Assembly: GCF_024171525.1 (NCBI RefSeq)
Contig: NZ_JALJZY010000007.1
Coordinates: forward strand, 62,001-126,000
Direction of reading: 5' to 3'
Length of the DNA stretch: 64,000 nt
Origin: Neisseriaceae bacterium HSC-16F19
Lineage (GTDB): Bacteria; Pseudomonadota; Gammaproteobacteria; Burkholderiales; Neisseriaceae
A program made the position numbers and the translations under genes. Under the pieces are notes generated by a model, which did no database searches, was not told the origin of the DNA, and saw nothing but the letters and a program-made list of their open reading frames with translations. This document shows positions 34,346 to 44,048 of this stretch, piece after piece (the stretch's first letter is position 1; every line of letters begins with the position of its first letter).

Positions 34346-34527
34346 GATAGTCGACTAACACAGAACGAGACAAGGCAGCAAAAAAGCCGCGAGCGCAGCG
34401 AAGTCCCGCGGGACAGACAGTACAGATAGTACGGAGCTGATTTTGTTGTCGCTTTAGCGGCTTACAAAAATCGCTCTCTTCGAGCCTGGCGCAGTAACGC
34501 CGTATCGTGCTGTGTTAAATGACTATA
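34346..34527. mobile_element. Correia-like element (long form, 182 bp)
   Basis: Ends GATAGTCGACTAACACAG and CTGTGTTAAATGACTATA; core with GACAGACAGTACAGATAGTA, GTCGCTTTAGCGGCTTAC and CTCTCTTCGAGCCTGGCGCA, and an inserted GCGAAGTCCCGCGGGAC palindrome relative to the meningococcal form. It directly precedes ampG and could supply a promoter. Confidence 0.87.
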
Positions 34528-34554
34528 AATTGATATTACTGAAGTGAATTGTAT

Positions 34555-36096
34555 ATGAATACTCCCGCCCCCCGTTCTTGGTCGCAGGCCGCAGCCGTGT
34601 ATCTCGACCGCCGCGCCGTCACCATGCTCTTGCTCGGCTTTTCCGCCGGTATGCCGATTTTGCTGATTTTCTCCAGCCTGTCTTTGTGGCTGCGCGAAGC
34701 CGGGGTGGAACGCAGCACGGTGACCATGTTCAGTTGGGCGGCGCTGGCCTATTCCTTTAAGTTTATTTGGGCGCCGCTGATTGATGCCCTGCCGGTGCCG
34801 CTGCTGTCGCGTCTGTTGGGACGTCGTCGCGGCTGGCTGCTGGTGGCGCAGGTGCTGATTATCTGCGGCATGGTGGCCATGTCCATGGTGGATCCGCAAG
34901 CACCCGGCCAGCTGGCCTATATGGCTGCTGCCGCCGTGTTATTGGGCTTTTCTTCGGCTACCCAGGATGTGGTCATCGATGCTTACCGCATCGAGTTGGC
35001 GCCGGAAGATGCCGCCATGCAGGCGGTGATGTCGTCCACCTATCTGGCCGGATACCGCATTGCCATGGTGGTGGCCGGTGCCGGGGCGCTGTATCTGGCC
35101 GAAGGTTTGGGCTCGACCAAAGAGCATTACGTCTATGCTGCTTGGCAAACGACCTATCTGATCATGGCGGCGGTGATGTTCGTGGGTGTGGCCACCACTG
35201 TGTGCGTGCGCGAACCGGCGGTGGGGCAGCGGCGCGAACTGTCGGTGCCGGCCAACGAATACCTGCGCCTGGTACTGGTGTTTGTGTTGAGCGTGGCGGT
35301 GTTTGTGGCGGTGTTTGCGGCCGCCGCCCGGGTGATGTTTAAGGACTTGGATCCCTTGCTGGGTTTCTTGCAGGAGGCGGTGCGTCTGGCGCTGGCCTTG
35401 AGTGGTGCCGGACTGACGGGCTGGCTGCTGGTCAAGCTGGGCGCGGTATCCAAGGAAACCGCTTACCGCACCTGGGTGGAGCCGGTGGTGGACTTTTTCA
35501 CCCGTTACGGCCGCTCGGCCTTGTGGGTGTTGGCGCTGATCGGTCTCTACCGCATTTCCGATGTGGTGGCCGGGGTGATTTCCAATGTGTTTTATGAAGA
35601 CCTGGGTTTCACCAAAATCCAAATTGCCAATGCGGTAAAAACCGTAGGCGTGTTGATGGTGATTGTGGGCGGCTTTCTCGGCGGTCTGCTGGCGCAGCGC
35701 ATGTCGCTGGTGAAACTGCTGGCCCTGGGCGCAGTGCTGGCCTCGCTGACCAATTTCCTGTTTGTATTGCTGGCCTGGCGCGGCAACGATGCGCTGTTTT
35801 TGTATCTGGCGGTGATGATCGACAATCTGGCGGTGGGCATTGCCGGTTCGGCCTTTATCGCCTTTATGTCGGCGCTGACCAATATCCGTTTTACCGCCGT
35901 GCAGTTTGCCATTTTCAGCTCGCTGATGACGCTGCTGCCCAAAACCCTGGGCGGTTATTCCGGCGCCATGGTGGACAATATCGGCTATCCGGCCTTCTTT
36001 ACTTTTACCGCGCTCATCGGCCTGCCGGTGTTGTGGCTGGTGTATCAGGTGGGTAAACGTATGGACAGTTTGGGGAAACCGCCGACGGCGGAATAG
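34555..36096 (+). CDS. ampG: AmpG-type muropeptide permease (MFS)
   Basis: 513 residues from the ATG at 34555; an in-frame TTG two codons earlier is less likely. AmpG imports GlcNAc-anhydroMurNAc peptides for wall recycling, the products of lytic transglycosylases such as MltA. About 12 to 14 membrane segments are visible. Conserved AmpG blocks: MLLLGFSAGMPILL, LAYSFKFIWAPLIDAL, GFSSATQDVVIDAYRIEL and YLAGYRIAMVVAGAGALYLA (partly quoted), plus FYEDLGFTKIQIANAVK. It follows a Correia-like element. Family membership is clear; substrate assignment rests on the family. Confidence 0.92.
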   Translation: MNTPAPRSWSQAAAVYLDRRAVTMLLLGFSAGMPILLIFSSLSLWLREAGVERSTVTMFSWAALAYSFKFIWAPLIDALPVPLLSRLLGRRRGWLLVAQVLIICGMVAMSMVDPQAPGQLAYMAAAAVLLGFSSATQDVVIDAYRIELAPEDAAMQAVMSSTYLAGYRIAMVVAGAGALYLAEGLGSTKEHYVYAAWQTTYLIMAAVMFVGVATTVCVREPAVGQRRELSVPANEYLRLVLVFVLSVAVFVAVFAAAARVMFKDLDPLLGFLQEAVRLALALSGAGLTGWLLVKLGAVSKETAYRTWVEPVVDFFTRYGRSALWVLALIGLYRISDVVAGVISNVFYEDLGFTKIQIANAVKTVGVLMVIVGGFLGGLLAQRMSLVKLLALGAVLASLTNFLFVLLAWRGNDALFLYLAVMIDNLAVGIAGSAFIAFMSALTNIRFTAVQFAIFSSLMTLLPKTLGGYSGAMVDNIGYPAFFTFTALIGLPVLWLVYQVGKRMDSLGKPPTAE

Positions 36097-36211
36097 GGTA
36101 GAGGCCGTACTGTCTACACAAATATTAAGGCTGCCTGAAAACACAAATTAATGCCGCTTTGTAGTGTACATAGCGCCACGTTACACTTTGTGCTTCATGG
36201 CCGCATGGCCA

Positions 36212-36245
36212 CCTTCTTTTCTTTGCGCCGCCAAAGAAAAGAAGG
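36212..36245. repeat. Perfect inverted repeat with CCTTCTTTTCTTTG arms
   Basis: CCTTCTTTTCTTTG CGCCGC CAAAGAAAAGAAGG: 14-base arms with a 6-base loop, inside a GC-rich intergenic repeat region. No T tract follows, so it is not an obvious terminator. Confidence 0.75.
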
Positions 36246-36759
36246 CAAAAGAAAGGCGGCCGCGGTTGCAGGTTTGCTGCGCAAACTTCCCTCACTGCAC
36301 ACGGTTTTTCGGGCGGGCAACAACTCGCAGCTGCGCTGCTCAAACAGATTTGCCCTTGTTCCCCGAAAAAAACCGCGCTCCGTTCGGCTGCGCCAGCGGA
36401 TAGGGCTGTAGCCGTAAACGCGCCGGGTTAAAGTGATGAATACCGGTGCCGACGAAAGTACATCTTTTCGGTAACTTAAATTTGTGTAGATACCTATAGA
36501 TACAAACCGTTCAGACGGGTGCAGTTCGCAAAAGCAGCTGCGCCCGTTGTATTTTTGCGACGCTCCCGGCGTTGCACCCGTGTTGCCAAGCAACTGCGCT
36601 CTTGGATAAATAATGCTTGCGCTTGATGTTGCTGATTATAAGCCGGTTTTTGTTTTATAAAAGGCTGCGGCGGTTTTTTCAGGCAGCCTGTGCGGTGCGT
36701 CACACTGATTAACCCATCCTATACGCAGGCTGCCTGAACAGCCCGTATCCGTGCTTATT

Positions 36760-36789
36760 TTGACTTTGCACTTGAAATATATCTATAAT
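36760..36789 (+). promoter_or_regulatory. Sigma-70 promoter of the str operon
   Basis: TTGACT (36760-36765), an 18-base spacer, then TATAAT (36784-36789). The predicted start lies about 50 bases upstream of the rpsL ATG. This is the best sigma-70 match in the window. Confidence 0.8.
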
Positions 36790-36848
36790 TCCGCTCTTGC
36801 CGACATGGTGTCGACAAGTTTTAAGTATGACCTCAACAGGAAGAAAAT

Positions 36849-37220
36849 ATGCCTACTATTAACCAATTGGTACGCAAAGGACGTAAAGCACCGATTTACG
36901 TCAATAAAGTACCGGCTCTGGAGGCTTGCCCCCAGAAACGCGGTGTGTGCACCCGTGTGTACACCACCACTCCGAAAAAACCGAACTCAGCCCTGCGTAA
37001 AGTGTGCAAAGTGCGTCTGACCAACGGCTACGAAGTGATTTCGTACATCGGCGGTGAAGGCCACAACCTGCAAGAGCACAGCGTGGTACTGATTCGCGGC
37101 GGTCGTGTAAAAGACTTGCCGGGTGTGCGTTACCACACCGTTCGCGGCTCTTTGGACACTGCCGGTGTGAAAGACCGTAAACAAGCCCGTTCCAAATACG
37201 GTGCCAAACGTCCTAAGTAA
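36849..37220 (+). CDS. rpsL: 30S ribosomal protein S12
   Basis: 123 residues. S12 controls decoding accuracy at the A site. [16 protein letters not shown] holds the wild-type lysine whose change gives streptomycin resistance, and [16 protein letters not shown] holds the second one, also wild type, so no resistance allele is visible. GGAAG precedes the ATG. First gene of the str operon. Confidence 0.98.
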   Translation: MPTINQLVRKGRKAPIYVNKVPALEACPQKRGVCTRVYTTTPKKPNSALRKVCKVRLTNGYEVISYIGGEGHNLQEHSVVLIRGGRVKDLPGVRYHTVRGSLDTAGVKDRKQARSKYGAKRPK

Positions 37221-37320
37221 TCTCTTAGGATGCGTAGGCGGCGCGAGCCGTCGAGTAAGTGAATGCCCGGCTGGGTATTCATGGGCATGAGGCCCGACTG
37301 AATAGATTAAAGGAATTAAA

Positions 37321-37791
37321 ATGCCAAGACGTAGAGAAGTCCCCAAACGCGACGTATTGCCGGATCCGAAGTTCGGCAGCGTTGAACTGACCAAATTCAT
37401 GAACGTGTTGATGATCGACGGCAAAAAAGCCGTTGCCGAACGCATTGTGTACGGCGCATTGGCACAAGTCGAGAAAAAAACCGGCAAAGCCGCCATTGAA
37501 GTGTTCAATGAAGCCATCGCCAATGCCAAACCCGTGGTGGAAGTGAAAAGCCGCCGCGTGGGTGGTGCCAACTACCAAGTCCCTGTTGAGGTTCGTCCGG
37601 CACGCCGTTTGGCCCTGGCCATGCGCTGGGTGCGCGATGCCGCCCGCAAGCGTGGCGAAAAATCCATGGATTTGCGTCTGGCCGGCGAATTGATCGATGC
37701 GGCCGAAGGCCGTGGCGGCGCCCTGAAAAAACGCGAAGAAGTACACCGCATGGCCGAAGCCAACAAAGCCTTCTCTCACTTCCGTTTCTAA
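37321..37791 (+). CDS. rpsG: 30S ribosomal protein S7
   Basis: 156 residues, starting [20 protein letters not shown]. It nucleates assembly of the 16S 3' domain and in other bacteria also represses its own operon. The 100-base gap after rpsL is typical of the S7 translational operator region. AAAGGAA precedes the ATG. Second gene of the str operon. Confidence 0.98.
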   Translation: MPRRREVPKRDVLPDPKFGSVELTKFMNVLMIDGKKAVAERIVYGALAQVEKKTGKAAIEVFNEAIANAKPVVEVKSRRVGGANYQVPVEVRPARRLALAMRWVRDAARKRGEKSMDLRLAGELIDAAEGRGGALKKREEVHRMAEANKAFSHFRF

Positions 37792-37809
37792 TATTGAAAG
37801 GCGTATATC

Positions 37810-39915
37810 ATGGCTCGCAAGACCCCGATTAACCTGTACCGCAATATCGGTATTTCTGCCCACATCGATGCGGGCAAAACCACCACGACCGAGCGTATTC
37901 TGTTCTATACCGGCCTGACCCACAAACTGGGCGAGGTACACGATGGTGCCGCCACCACCGACTACATGGAACAAGAGCAAGAGCGCGGTATTACCATTAC
38001 TTCTGCTGCGGTAACCTCTTACTGGGCGGGTATGGCCAAGCAGTTCCCCGAGCACCGTTTCAACATCATCGACACCCCCGGACACGTGGACTTCACCGTA
38101 GAGGTGGAGCGTTCCATGCGCGTTCTGGACGGCGCGGTGATGGTGTACTGCGCGGTGGGCGGCGTACAGCCCCAGTCTGAAACCGTATGGCGCCAAGCCA
38201 ACAAATACCAGGTTCCGCGCCTGGCGTTTGTGAACAAAATGGACCGCCAGGGTGCCAACTTCTTCCGCGTGGTCGAGCAGATGAAAACCCGTCTGCGCGC
38301 CAACCCCGTACCCATCGTGATTCCGGTGGGCGCCGAAGAAAACTTCGAAGGCGTGGTTGACCTCTTGAAGATGAAAGCCATTATTTGGAACGAAGCCGAC
38401 AAAGGCACCACTTTCGAATACGGCGACGTGCCTGCCGACCTGGTAGCCACCGCCGAAGAATGGCGCGCCAATATGGTTGAGGCCGCTGCCGAAGCCAGCG
38501 AAGAGCTGATGGACAAATACCTGGGCGGCGAAGAGCTGACCGAGGAAGAAATCGTCGGCGCCCTGCGCCAACGTACCCTGGCCGGTGAAATCCAGCCCAT
38601 GCTGTGCGGCTCCGCCTTCAAAAACAAAGGCGTACAGCGCATGCTCGACGCCGTGGTGGAATTGCTGCCCGCGCCGACCGACATCCCGCCGGTACAAGGC
38701 ACCAAGCCCGATTCCGAAGATGCCGACAGCCGCGAAGCCACCGACGAAGCACCGTTTTCCGCCTTGGCCTTCAAGATGCTGAACGACAAATACGTGGGCA
38801 ACCTGACCTTTATCCGCGTGTATTCCGGCGTGGTGAAATCCGGTGATACCGTATTGAACTCCGTTAAAGGCACCCGCGAGCGTATCGGCCGTCTGGTACA
38901 GATGACCGCCGCCGACCGTACCGAAATCGAAGAAGTGCGCGCCGGTGACATCGCCGCCGCCATCGGTCTGAAAGACGTGACCACCGGTGAAACCCTGTGT
39001 GCCGAAAGCGCCCCCATCATCCTGGAACGCATGGAATTCCCCGAGCCCGTGATTCACGTGGCCGTGGAGCCGAAAACCAAGGCCGACCAAGAGAAAATGG
39101 GTATCGCCCTGAACCGTCTGGCCAAGGAAGACCCGTCTTTCCGCGTGCGTACCGACGAAGAATCCGGCCAAACCATTATTTCCGGTATGGGCGAGTTGCA
39201 CCTGGAAATCATTGTTGACCGCATGAAGCGCGAATTCGGCGTGGAAGCCAACGTAGGCGCCCCGCAAGTGGCCTACCGCGAAACCATCCGCAAAGAAGTC
39301 GAATCCGAAGCCAAACACGTGAAACAGTCCGGCGGTAAAGGCCAGTACGGTCACGTTGTGATCAAAATGGAGCCGCTGGAACCCGGTGGCGAAGGCTACG
39401 AATTTATCGACGAGATCAAAGGCGGCGTGATTCCGCGCGAATTTATCCCGTCTTGCGACAAAGGTATCCGCGACACCCTGCCCAACGGTATTGTGGCCGG
39501 TTACCCCGTGGTGGACGTACGCGTACGCCTGATCTTCGGTTCTTACCATGATGTGGACTCTTCGCAAATCGCGTTTGAGCTGGCCGCTTCCATGGCCTTC
39601 AAAGAGGGCATGAAAAAAGCCTCTCCGGTATTGCTGGAGCCGATCATGGCCGTAGAAGTGGAAACCCCGGAAGAGTATATGGGTGACGTGATGGGCGACC
39701 TGAACCGCCGCCGCGGCATCGTATTGGGTATGGACGACGACGGTATCGGCGGCAAGAAAGTCCGCGCCGAAGTACCGTTGGCAGAAATGTTCGGTTACTC
39801 CACCGACCTGCGTTCCGCCACCCAAGGCCGCGCCACTTACTCCATGGAATTCACCAAGTATGCCGAAGCACCGGCACACGTGGCTGAAAAAGTAGTAGCA
39901 GACCGCAAAGGCTAA
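37810..39915 (+). CDS. fusA: Elongation factor G
   Basis: 701 residues. EF-G drives ribosomal translocation and, with RRF, ribosome recycling. G domain motifs: [15 protein letters not shown] near the N-terminus, [10 protein letters not shown] and [10 protein letters not shown]. Domains II to V follow with normal length. A very long open frame on the opposite strand is a codon-bias shadow. The gene is 18 bases after rpsG. Confidence 0.98.
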   Translation: MARKTPINLYRNIGISAHIDAGKTTTTERILFYTGLTHKLGEVHDGAATTDYMEQEQERGITITSAAVTSYWAGMAKQFPEHRFNIIDTPGHVDFTVEVERSMRVLDGAVMVYCAVGGVQPQSETVWRQANKYQVPRLAFVNKMDRQGANFFRVVEQMKTRLRANPVPIVIPVGAEENFEGVVDLLKMKAIIWNEADKGTTFEYGDVPADLVATAEEWRANMVEAAAEASEELMDKYLGGEELTEEEIVGALRQRTLAGEIQPMLCGSAFKNKGVQRMLDAVVELLPAPTDIPPVQGTKPDSEDADSREATDEAPFSALAFKMLNDKYVGNLTFIRVYSGVVKSGDTVLNSVKGTRERIGRLVQMTAADRTEIEEVRAGDIAAAIGLKDVTTGETLCAESAPIILERMEFPEPVIHVAVEPKTKADQEKMGIALNRLAKEDPSFRVRTDEESGQTIISGMGELHLEIIVDRMKREFGVEANVGAPQVAYRETIRKEVESEAKHVKQSGGKGQYGHVVIKMEPLEPGGEGYEFIDEIKGGVIPREFIPSCDKGIRDTLPNGIVAGYPVVDVRVRLIFGSYHDVDSSQIAFELAASMAFKEGMKKASPVLLEPIMAVEVETPEEYMGDVMGDLNRRRGIVLGMDDDGIGGKKVRAEVPLAEMFGYSTDLRSATQGRATYSMEFTKYAEAPAHVAEKVVADRKG

Positions 39916-39954
39916 CTTTGCAACTCATAGGGGCTGATGTATTAACACAGACCC

Positions 39955-39991
39955 AGGGCTGCCTGAAAAGGCAGAAACCGTTTCAGGCAGC
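39955..39991. terminator. DUS hairpin between fusA and tuf
   Basis: AGGGCTGCCTGAAAAGG ... TTTCAGGCAGCCTGT, loop about 10 bases, followed by TGTTCTTT. Because it lies inside the str operon it may be a partial terminator or simply an uptake pair. Confidence 0.6.
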
Positions 39992-40035
39992 CTGTTGTTC
40001 TTTAATCGATCTTTATTATCTAAAGGAATTAGCTC

Positions 40036-41220
40036 ATGGCTAAGGAAAAATTTGAACGTAGCAAACCGCACGTAAACGTTGGCACCATCGGTCACGTTGA
40101 CCATGGTAAAACCACGCTGACCGCAGCACTGACCACCATTTTGGCCGAAAAATTCGGCGGTCAGGCCAAAGGTTATGACCAAATCGACAATGCCCCGGAA
40201 GAAAAAGCCCGCGGTATTACCATCAACACCTCCCACGTTGAATACGAAACCGAAACCCGCCACTACGCCCACGTAGACTGCCCGGGTCACGCCGACTATG
40301 TGAAAAACATGATTACCGGTGCGGCGCAAATGGACGGCGCCATCCTGGTATGTTCCGCTGCCGACGGCCCCATGCCGCAAACCCGCGAGCACATCCTCCT
40401 GGCCCGCCAAGTAGGCGTACCCTACATCATCGTATTCATGAACAAATGCGACATGGTAGACGATGCCGAACTGTTGGAACTGGTTGAGATGGAAATCCGC
40501 GACCTCTTGTCCAGCTACGACTTCCCCGGCGACGACTGCCCCATCGTACAAGGTTCTGCCCTGCGCGCCCTGGAAGGCGACGCCGCTTACAAAGAAAAAA
40601 TCTTTGAACTGGCCGCCGCTCTGGACAGCTACATCCCCACTCCGGAACGTGCCGTAGACAAACCCTTCCTGTTGCCCATCGAAGACGTATTCTCCATTTC
40701 CGGCCGCGGTACCGTGGTCACCGGTCGTGTAGAGCGCGGCATCATCAACGTGGGTGACGAGATCGAAATCGTCGGCCTGAAAGCCACCCAAAAAACCACC
40801 TGTACCGGTGTGGAAATGTTCCGCAAACTGCTGGACCAAGGCCAAGCCGGTGACAACGTCGGCGTACTGCTGCGCGGTACCAAACGTGAAGAAGTCGAGC
40901 GCGGTCAGGTATTGGCCAAACCCGGCTCCATCACCCCGCACACCAAGTTCAAAGCCGAAGTGTACGTATTGAGCAAAGAAGAAGGTGGCCGTCACACGCC
41001 GTTCTTCGCCAACTACCGTCCGCAATTCTACTTCCGTACCACCGACGTCACCGGTGCCGTAACCTTGGAAGAAGGCGTGGAAATGGTAATGCCGGGTGAG
41101 AACGTGACCATCACCGTAGAACTGATCGCCCCCATCGCCATGGAAGACGGTCTGCGTTTCGCGATTCGCGAAGGCGGCCGTACCGTAGGCGCCGGCGTGG
41201 TTTCTTCCATCATTGCTTAA
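40036..41220 (+). CDS. tuf: Elongation factor Tu
   Basis: 394 residues. EF-Tu delivers aminoacyl-tRNA to the ribosome as a GTP complex. Motifs: [26 protein letters not shown] and MNKCDMVDD in the G domain; domains II and III are complete, ending AGVVSSIIA. Codon use is the most biased in the window, as expected for the most abundant protein. AAAGGAA lies upstream of the ATG. The 120-base gap from fusA holds a DUS hairpin. Confidence 0.98.
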   Translation: MAKEKFERSKPHVNVGTIGHVDHGKTTLTAALTTILAEKFGGQAKGYDQIDNAPEEKARGITINTSHVEYETETRHYAHVDCPGHADYVKNMITGAAQMDGAILVCSAADGPMPQTREHILLARQVGVPYIIVFMNKCDMVDDAELLELVEMEIRDLLSSYDFPGDDCPIVQGSALRALEGDAAYKEKIFELAAALDSYIPTPERAVDKPFLLPIEDVFSISGRGTVVTGRVERGIINVGDEIEIVGLKATQKTTCTGVEMFRKLLDQGQAGDNVGVLLRGTKREEVERGQVLAKPGSITPHTKFKAEVYVLSKEEGGRHTPFFANYRPQFYFRTTDVTGAVTLEEGVEMVMPGENVTITVELIAPIAMEDGLRFAIREGGRTVGAGVVSSIIA

Positions 41221-41238
41221 TCGGAAGGACACTGATTT

Positions 41239-41550
41239 ATGGCCAGCCAAAAAATCCGCATCCGTCTGAAAGCATACGACTACGCATTGATCGACCGTTC
41301 CGCCCAGGAAATCGTTGAAACCGCCAAGCGCACCGGTGCCGTGGTTAAAGGCCCGATTCCGCTGCCGACCAAAATCGAGCGTTTCAACATCCTGCGTTCA
41401 CCGCACGTGAACAAAACCTCGCGCGAACAGTTGGAAATCCGTACCCACCTGCGTCTGATGGACATCGTGGACTGGACCGACAAGACCACCGATGCCCTGA
41501 TGAAACTGGATCTGCCCGCCGGTGTGGATGTGGAAATCAAGGTACAGTAA
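41239..41550 (+). CDS. rpsJ: 30S ribosomal protein S10 / NusE
   Basis: 103 residues ([20 protein letters not shown] ...). S10 is a 30S head protein and the NusE subunit of the transcription antitermination complex. GGAAGG is upstream of the ATG. Usually rpsJ opens the S10 operon with rplC directly after it; here a strong terminator follows at 41568-41602 and then unrelated genes on the other strand, so rpsJ is the last gene of this transcript. Confidence 0.98.
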   Translation: MASQKIRIRLKAYDYALIDRSAQEIVETAKRTGAVVKGPIPLPTKIERFNILRSPHVNKTSREQLEIRTHLRLMDIVDWTDKTTDALMKLDLPAGVDVEIKVQ

Positions 41551-41553
41551 TTC

Positions 41554-41565
41554 AGGCTACCTGAA
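41554..41565 (+). other. Variant uptake sequence AGGCTACCTGAA
   Basis: One base different from the dominant AGGCTGCCTGAA and identical to the dialect described for Eikenella. It sits between the rpsJ stop and its terminator. A minus-strand copy of the same variant is at 17524-17536. Confidence 0.75.
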
Positions 41566-41567
41566 AC

Positions 41568-41602
41568 AAAACGGACAAGCTTTAGTGCTTGTCCGTTTTT
41601 TT
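41568..41602 (+). terminator. Strong terminator after rpsJ
   Basis: AAAACGGACAAGC TTTAGT GCTTGTCCGTTTTTTT. It ends the str-rpsJ transcript; the same stem is used downstream of aruI at 47094-47131. Confidence 0.92.
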
Positions 41603-41635
41603 ATTGGGTGTACACAGGGCGGGCACAGCCGCATT

Positions 41636-41986
41636 TCAGCGCGTCAACTCAAAACTGTGCCCGATTAAATCCAGCACATCGTTTTCTTCCATTTCCGCCA
41701 GCAATAAAGTCAGCCAATGCTCCTTATTCATATGATAAGCCGGCAATATCCCGCGCCGGGTGCGTAACGGGCCCACCCATTCGGGGCGGGTTTTGATATT
41801 GGCAATCTCGCACATATCCGTACCCGGCAAACCCAGCTTGTCTGCGGGTACGCGTGCCAGCAGGCAAAACCATTTGCGGTTGTGCGGGTGGCGGAAGACG
41901 GCGTAATCGGGGAACTTCTGCCACGGATAATCCGGGTCCGGCCCATAGCGTTTGCGCAGGATGGCGGTCAGATGCTTGATATTCAT
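41636..41986 (-). CDS. MmcQ/YjbR family protein
   Basis: 116 residues from MNIKHLTAILRKRYG at 41986; longer open frame upstream overlaps the LysR gene and is not credible. The MmcQ/YjbR (CyaY-like) double-wing fold is recognised by DYAVFRHPHNRKWFCLLARV, CEIANIKTRPEWVG and GILPAYHMNKEHWLTLLL (each partly quoted). Family members bind DNA weakly; a biological role is not established. It ends 33 bases from the rpsJ terminator and is followed upstream by the LysR gene, 10 bases away, so the two may share a transcript. Confidence 0.88.
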   Translation of the reverse strand: MNIKHLTAILRKRYGPDPDYPWQKFPDYAVFRHPHNRKWFCLLARVPADKLGLPGTDMCEIANIKTRPEWVGPLRTRRGILPAYHMNKEHWLTLLLAEMEENDVLDLIGHSFELTR

Positions 41987-41996
41987 ATTTCGGCTT

Positions 41997-42899
41997 TCAG
42001 GCAGCCAGTAAAGACTGCAATTGCGACAACACCCATTCGATACGGGCATCGTTTTCCGGGCGGAACACCGCCATATGTTCCACCTGGTAGGCGGTTTCAT
42101 CCGGCAGCAGGGCTGTGAGCGTGCCCTCATCCACCAAGGGGGCGGCATAATCACGGGGCAGAAAACCGATGTGGCTGCCGGCGAGGATAAACAGCAAAGT
42201 CACTTCCATATGGTAGGCAGTGGCGGTGAGCTGCTGCGGATTGAGTTGGGAGAGGGACGGCGAGAGCAGATAGCCGCGCCGCACCCAAGCGTAATCCTGC
42301 TCCAGCTTGGCCACATTCAAGTCGGGATCGCGGGCGGCGGGGTGGTCGCGATGGCAGTAAATGCATTGCGTTTCCTGCAATACCGGATGGTAGCGCAGGT
42401 TTTTCAGCGGTTGGGCAAAATAGCCGATGCCCAAATCCATTTCGCGCGTGGCAATGGCGGTTTCGATTTCCTGCGGCGAACGGATGTCGGCCACCAGCTG
42501 TAAATCGGGGTGATGGCGGTAGGTTTGACGGATAAGCTCGGCCAGCACTGTGGTGAAGCGGTCGGGCATATGGTCGACCATGCACAGGCGCAATACGCCG
42601 GAGAGGCGCTTGCACTGCTGCTTGATGCCCTGCATGTCGTGGTGGAATTCCTGGGTGGCCTGCAACAGCCGCAAACAGGCGTGATAGAGCTGCTCGCCGG
42701 CGCGGGTGAGCTCGAAACCGCCGCGCCCGCGTTGGCACAGACTCATGCCCAAACTGGTTTCCAGATGGGCCAGATGGGTGCTGATGGCCGATTGCGACAT
42801 ATTCAGCCGTGCCTGTGCGGCGCTGATGCCGCGGCACTCCACAATGGCCACAAAAGCCTGCAGGGCTTTGACATCGTGCTTCAACAAAATCTGCAACAT
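41997..42899 (-). CDS. LysR-family regulator, probable control of the guanidino locus
   Basis: 300 residues from MLQILLKHDVKAL, preceded by AAGGAAC at six bases; an in-frame start at 42956 would add 19 residues. The N-terminal winged helix-turn-helix includes SAAQARLNMSQSAISTHLAH, and an effector-binding domain follows (residues 90-300). The gene is divergent from the guanidinobutyrase gene across a 176-base gap, the classical LysR arrangement, and P. aeruginosa has LysR-type regulators beside gbuA and gpuA. I infer that it activates the gbuA-yjiH-aruI operon in response to a guanidino acid. Confidence 0.88.
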   Translation of the reverse strand: MLQILLKHDVKALQAFVAIVECRGISAAQARLNMSQSAISTHLAHLETSLGMSLCQRGRGGFELTRAGEQLYHACLRLLQATQEFHHDMQGIKQQCKRLSGVLRLCMVDHMPDRFTTVLAELIRQTYRHHPDLQLVADIRSPQEIETAIATREMDLGIGYFAQPLKNLRYHPVLQETQCIYCHRDHPAARDPDLNVAKLEQDYAWVRRGYLLSPSLSQLNPQQLTATAYHMEVTLLFILAGSHIGFLPRDYAAPLVDEGTLTALLPDETAYQVEHMAVFRPENDARIEWVLSQLQSLLAA

Positions 42900-43075
42900 G
42901 GGTGTTCCTTCATCGTCCGTGTCGGCAAACATCTCAATTTCAGATACAAACATCAATACTTTGTAATAGAACCTTAAGCCAAAACACTTTAATTTAGAAA
43001 AAGCCGTTTTCAGGCTGCCTGAAAGCCCGCTTGTGTTTTGTGCGATTGTGTTTTGTATCTGTGAAGGAGATGAGC

Positions 43076-44023
43076 ATGTTCAACCAACCTTTGAGCGGCA
43101 ATGCCATGCCGCGTTGCGGCGGTATCGCCACCATGATGCGCCTGCCGTTTCAGACCGATGCCGCCGGGCTGGATGCCGCCTTTGTCGGCATTCCGTTCGA
43201 TATCGGCACTTCCAACCGCACCGGCGCCCGTTTGGGGCCGCGCCAAATCCGCGACGAGTCGCGCATGCTGCGTCCGTATAACGTGGCCACTTTTGCCGCG
43301 CCGTTTGAAAGCCTGCAAGTGGCCGACATCGGTGATGTGCCCATCAATACCTTCAATCTGCTCAAAAGCATGGACATCATCGAGCGTCATTATACCGAGC
43401 ATATCCTTGCACACGACTGCATTCCGCTGACCCTGGGCGGCGACCACACCATCGTGCTGCCGATTTTGCGCGCGCTGGCCAAAAAACACGGCCCGGTGGG
43501 TTTGGTGCATGTGGATGCCCATGCCGACATCAACGATGAGATGTTCGGCGAAAAAATCGCCCACGGCACGCCGTTTCGCCGTGCGGTGGAAGAGGGTCTG
43601 CTCGATTGTCAGCGCGTGGTGCAAATCGGTCTGCGCGGCACCGGTTACAGTGCCGACGAATTCGACTGGTCGCGCGATCAGGGTTTCCGTGTCGTGCCGG
43701 CGGAAGAATGCTGGCACAAATCGCTGGTGCCGCTGATGGCGGAAATCCGCGAGCGCTTGGGTAGCGGCCCGGTGTACATCAGTTTCGACATCGACGGTAT
43801 CGACCCCGCCTATGCGCCCGGCACCGGCACGGCCGAAATCGGCGGTCTGACTGTGCCGCAGGCATTGGAAATCATCCGCGGCCTGCGCGGCTGCCAAGTG
43901 GTGGGCGGCGATTTGGTGGAAGTGTCGCCGCCCTACGACCCTTTCGGCAACACTTCGGTGCTGGCGGCCAATCTGCTGTTTGAAATGCTGTGCGTGCTGC
44001 CGGGCGTGCGTTACGACCGCTGA
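43076..44023 (+). CDS. gbuA: Ureohydrolase, probable guanidinobutyrase
   Basis: 315 residues from the ATG at 43076, with GAAGGAG six bases upstream. It is a ureohydrolase with the binuclear Mn site: LTLGGDHTIV, HVDAHADIND and SFDIDGIDPAYAPGTGT. It was first read as agmatinase, but MPRCGGIATMMRLP, the FGEKIAHGTPFRRAVEE block and VVGGDLVEVSPPYDP closely follow what I recall of Pseudomonas GbuA/GpuA, which hydrolyse 4-guanidinobutyrate or 3-guanidinopropionate to urea and the amino acid. The AruI-like neighbour makes 4-guanidinobutyrate the likelier substrate. First gene of a three-gene operon. Confidence 0.85.
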   Translation: MFNQPLSGNAMPRCGGIATMMRLPFQTDAAGLDAAFVGIPFDIGTSNRTGARLGPRQIRDESRMLRPYNVATFAAPFESLQVADIGDVPINTFNLLKSMDIIERHYTEHILAHDCIPLTLGGDHTIVLPILRALAKKHGPVGLVHVDAHADINDEMFGEKIAHGTPFRRAVEEGLLDCQRVVQIGLRGTGYSADEFDWSRDQGFRVVPAEECWHKSLVPLMAEIRERLGSGPVYISFDIDGIDPAYAPGTGTAEIGGLTVPQALEIIRGLRGCQVVGGDLVEVSPPYDPFGNTSVLAANLLFEMLCVLPGVRYDR

Positions 44024-44048
44024 ATAAAAATTCACAAAGGAGCCAACC

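Larger units (their letters stand above)
34003..34554. other. Repeat-filled intergenic region upstream of ampG
   Basis: Contains the DUS hairpin (34083-34116), a GATCCTGCGACTGCGC hairpin (34230-34304) and a long Correia-like element (34346-34527) that ends 27 bases before the ampG start. I see no reading frame of its own. Confidence 0.75.
36097..36848. other. Intergenic region between ampG and the str operon
   Basis: 752 bases. Uptake sequences near 36129, 36674 and 36728; a perfect 14-base inverted repeat at 36212-36245; GC-rich sequence with short arginine-rich frames that look like repeat DNA rather than genes; and the rpsL promoter near the right end. No gene is supported. Confidence 0.6.

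Noticed and set aside
36151..36411. Overlapping short Arg/Lys-rich frames of 79-86 codons on the plus strand and a 132-codon one on the minus strand.
   Set aside because: They fall in GC-rich repeat-like DNA around a perfect inverted repeat, with no ribosome site and frames shared on both strands.
43076..44023. Annotation as agmatinase (speB).
   Set aside because: The ureohydrolase family fits, but conserved blocks outside the metal site and the AruI-like neighbour point to guanidinobutyrase; there is no arginine decarboxylase gene nearby.
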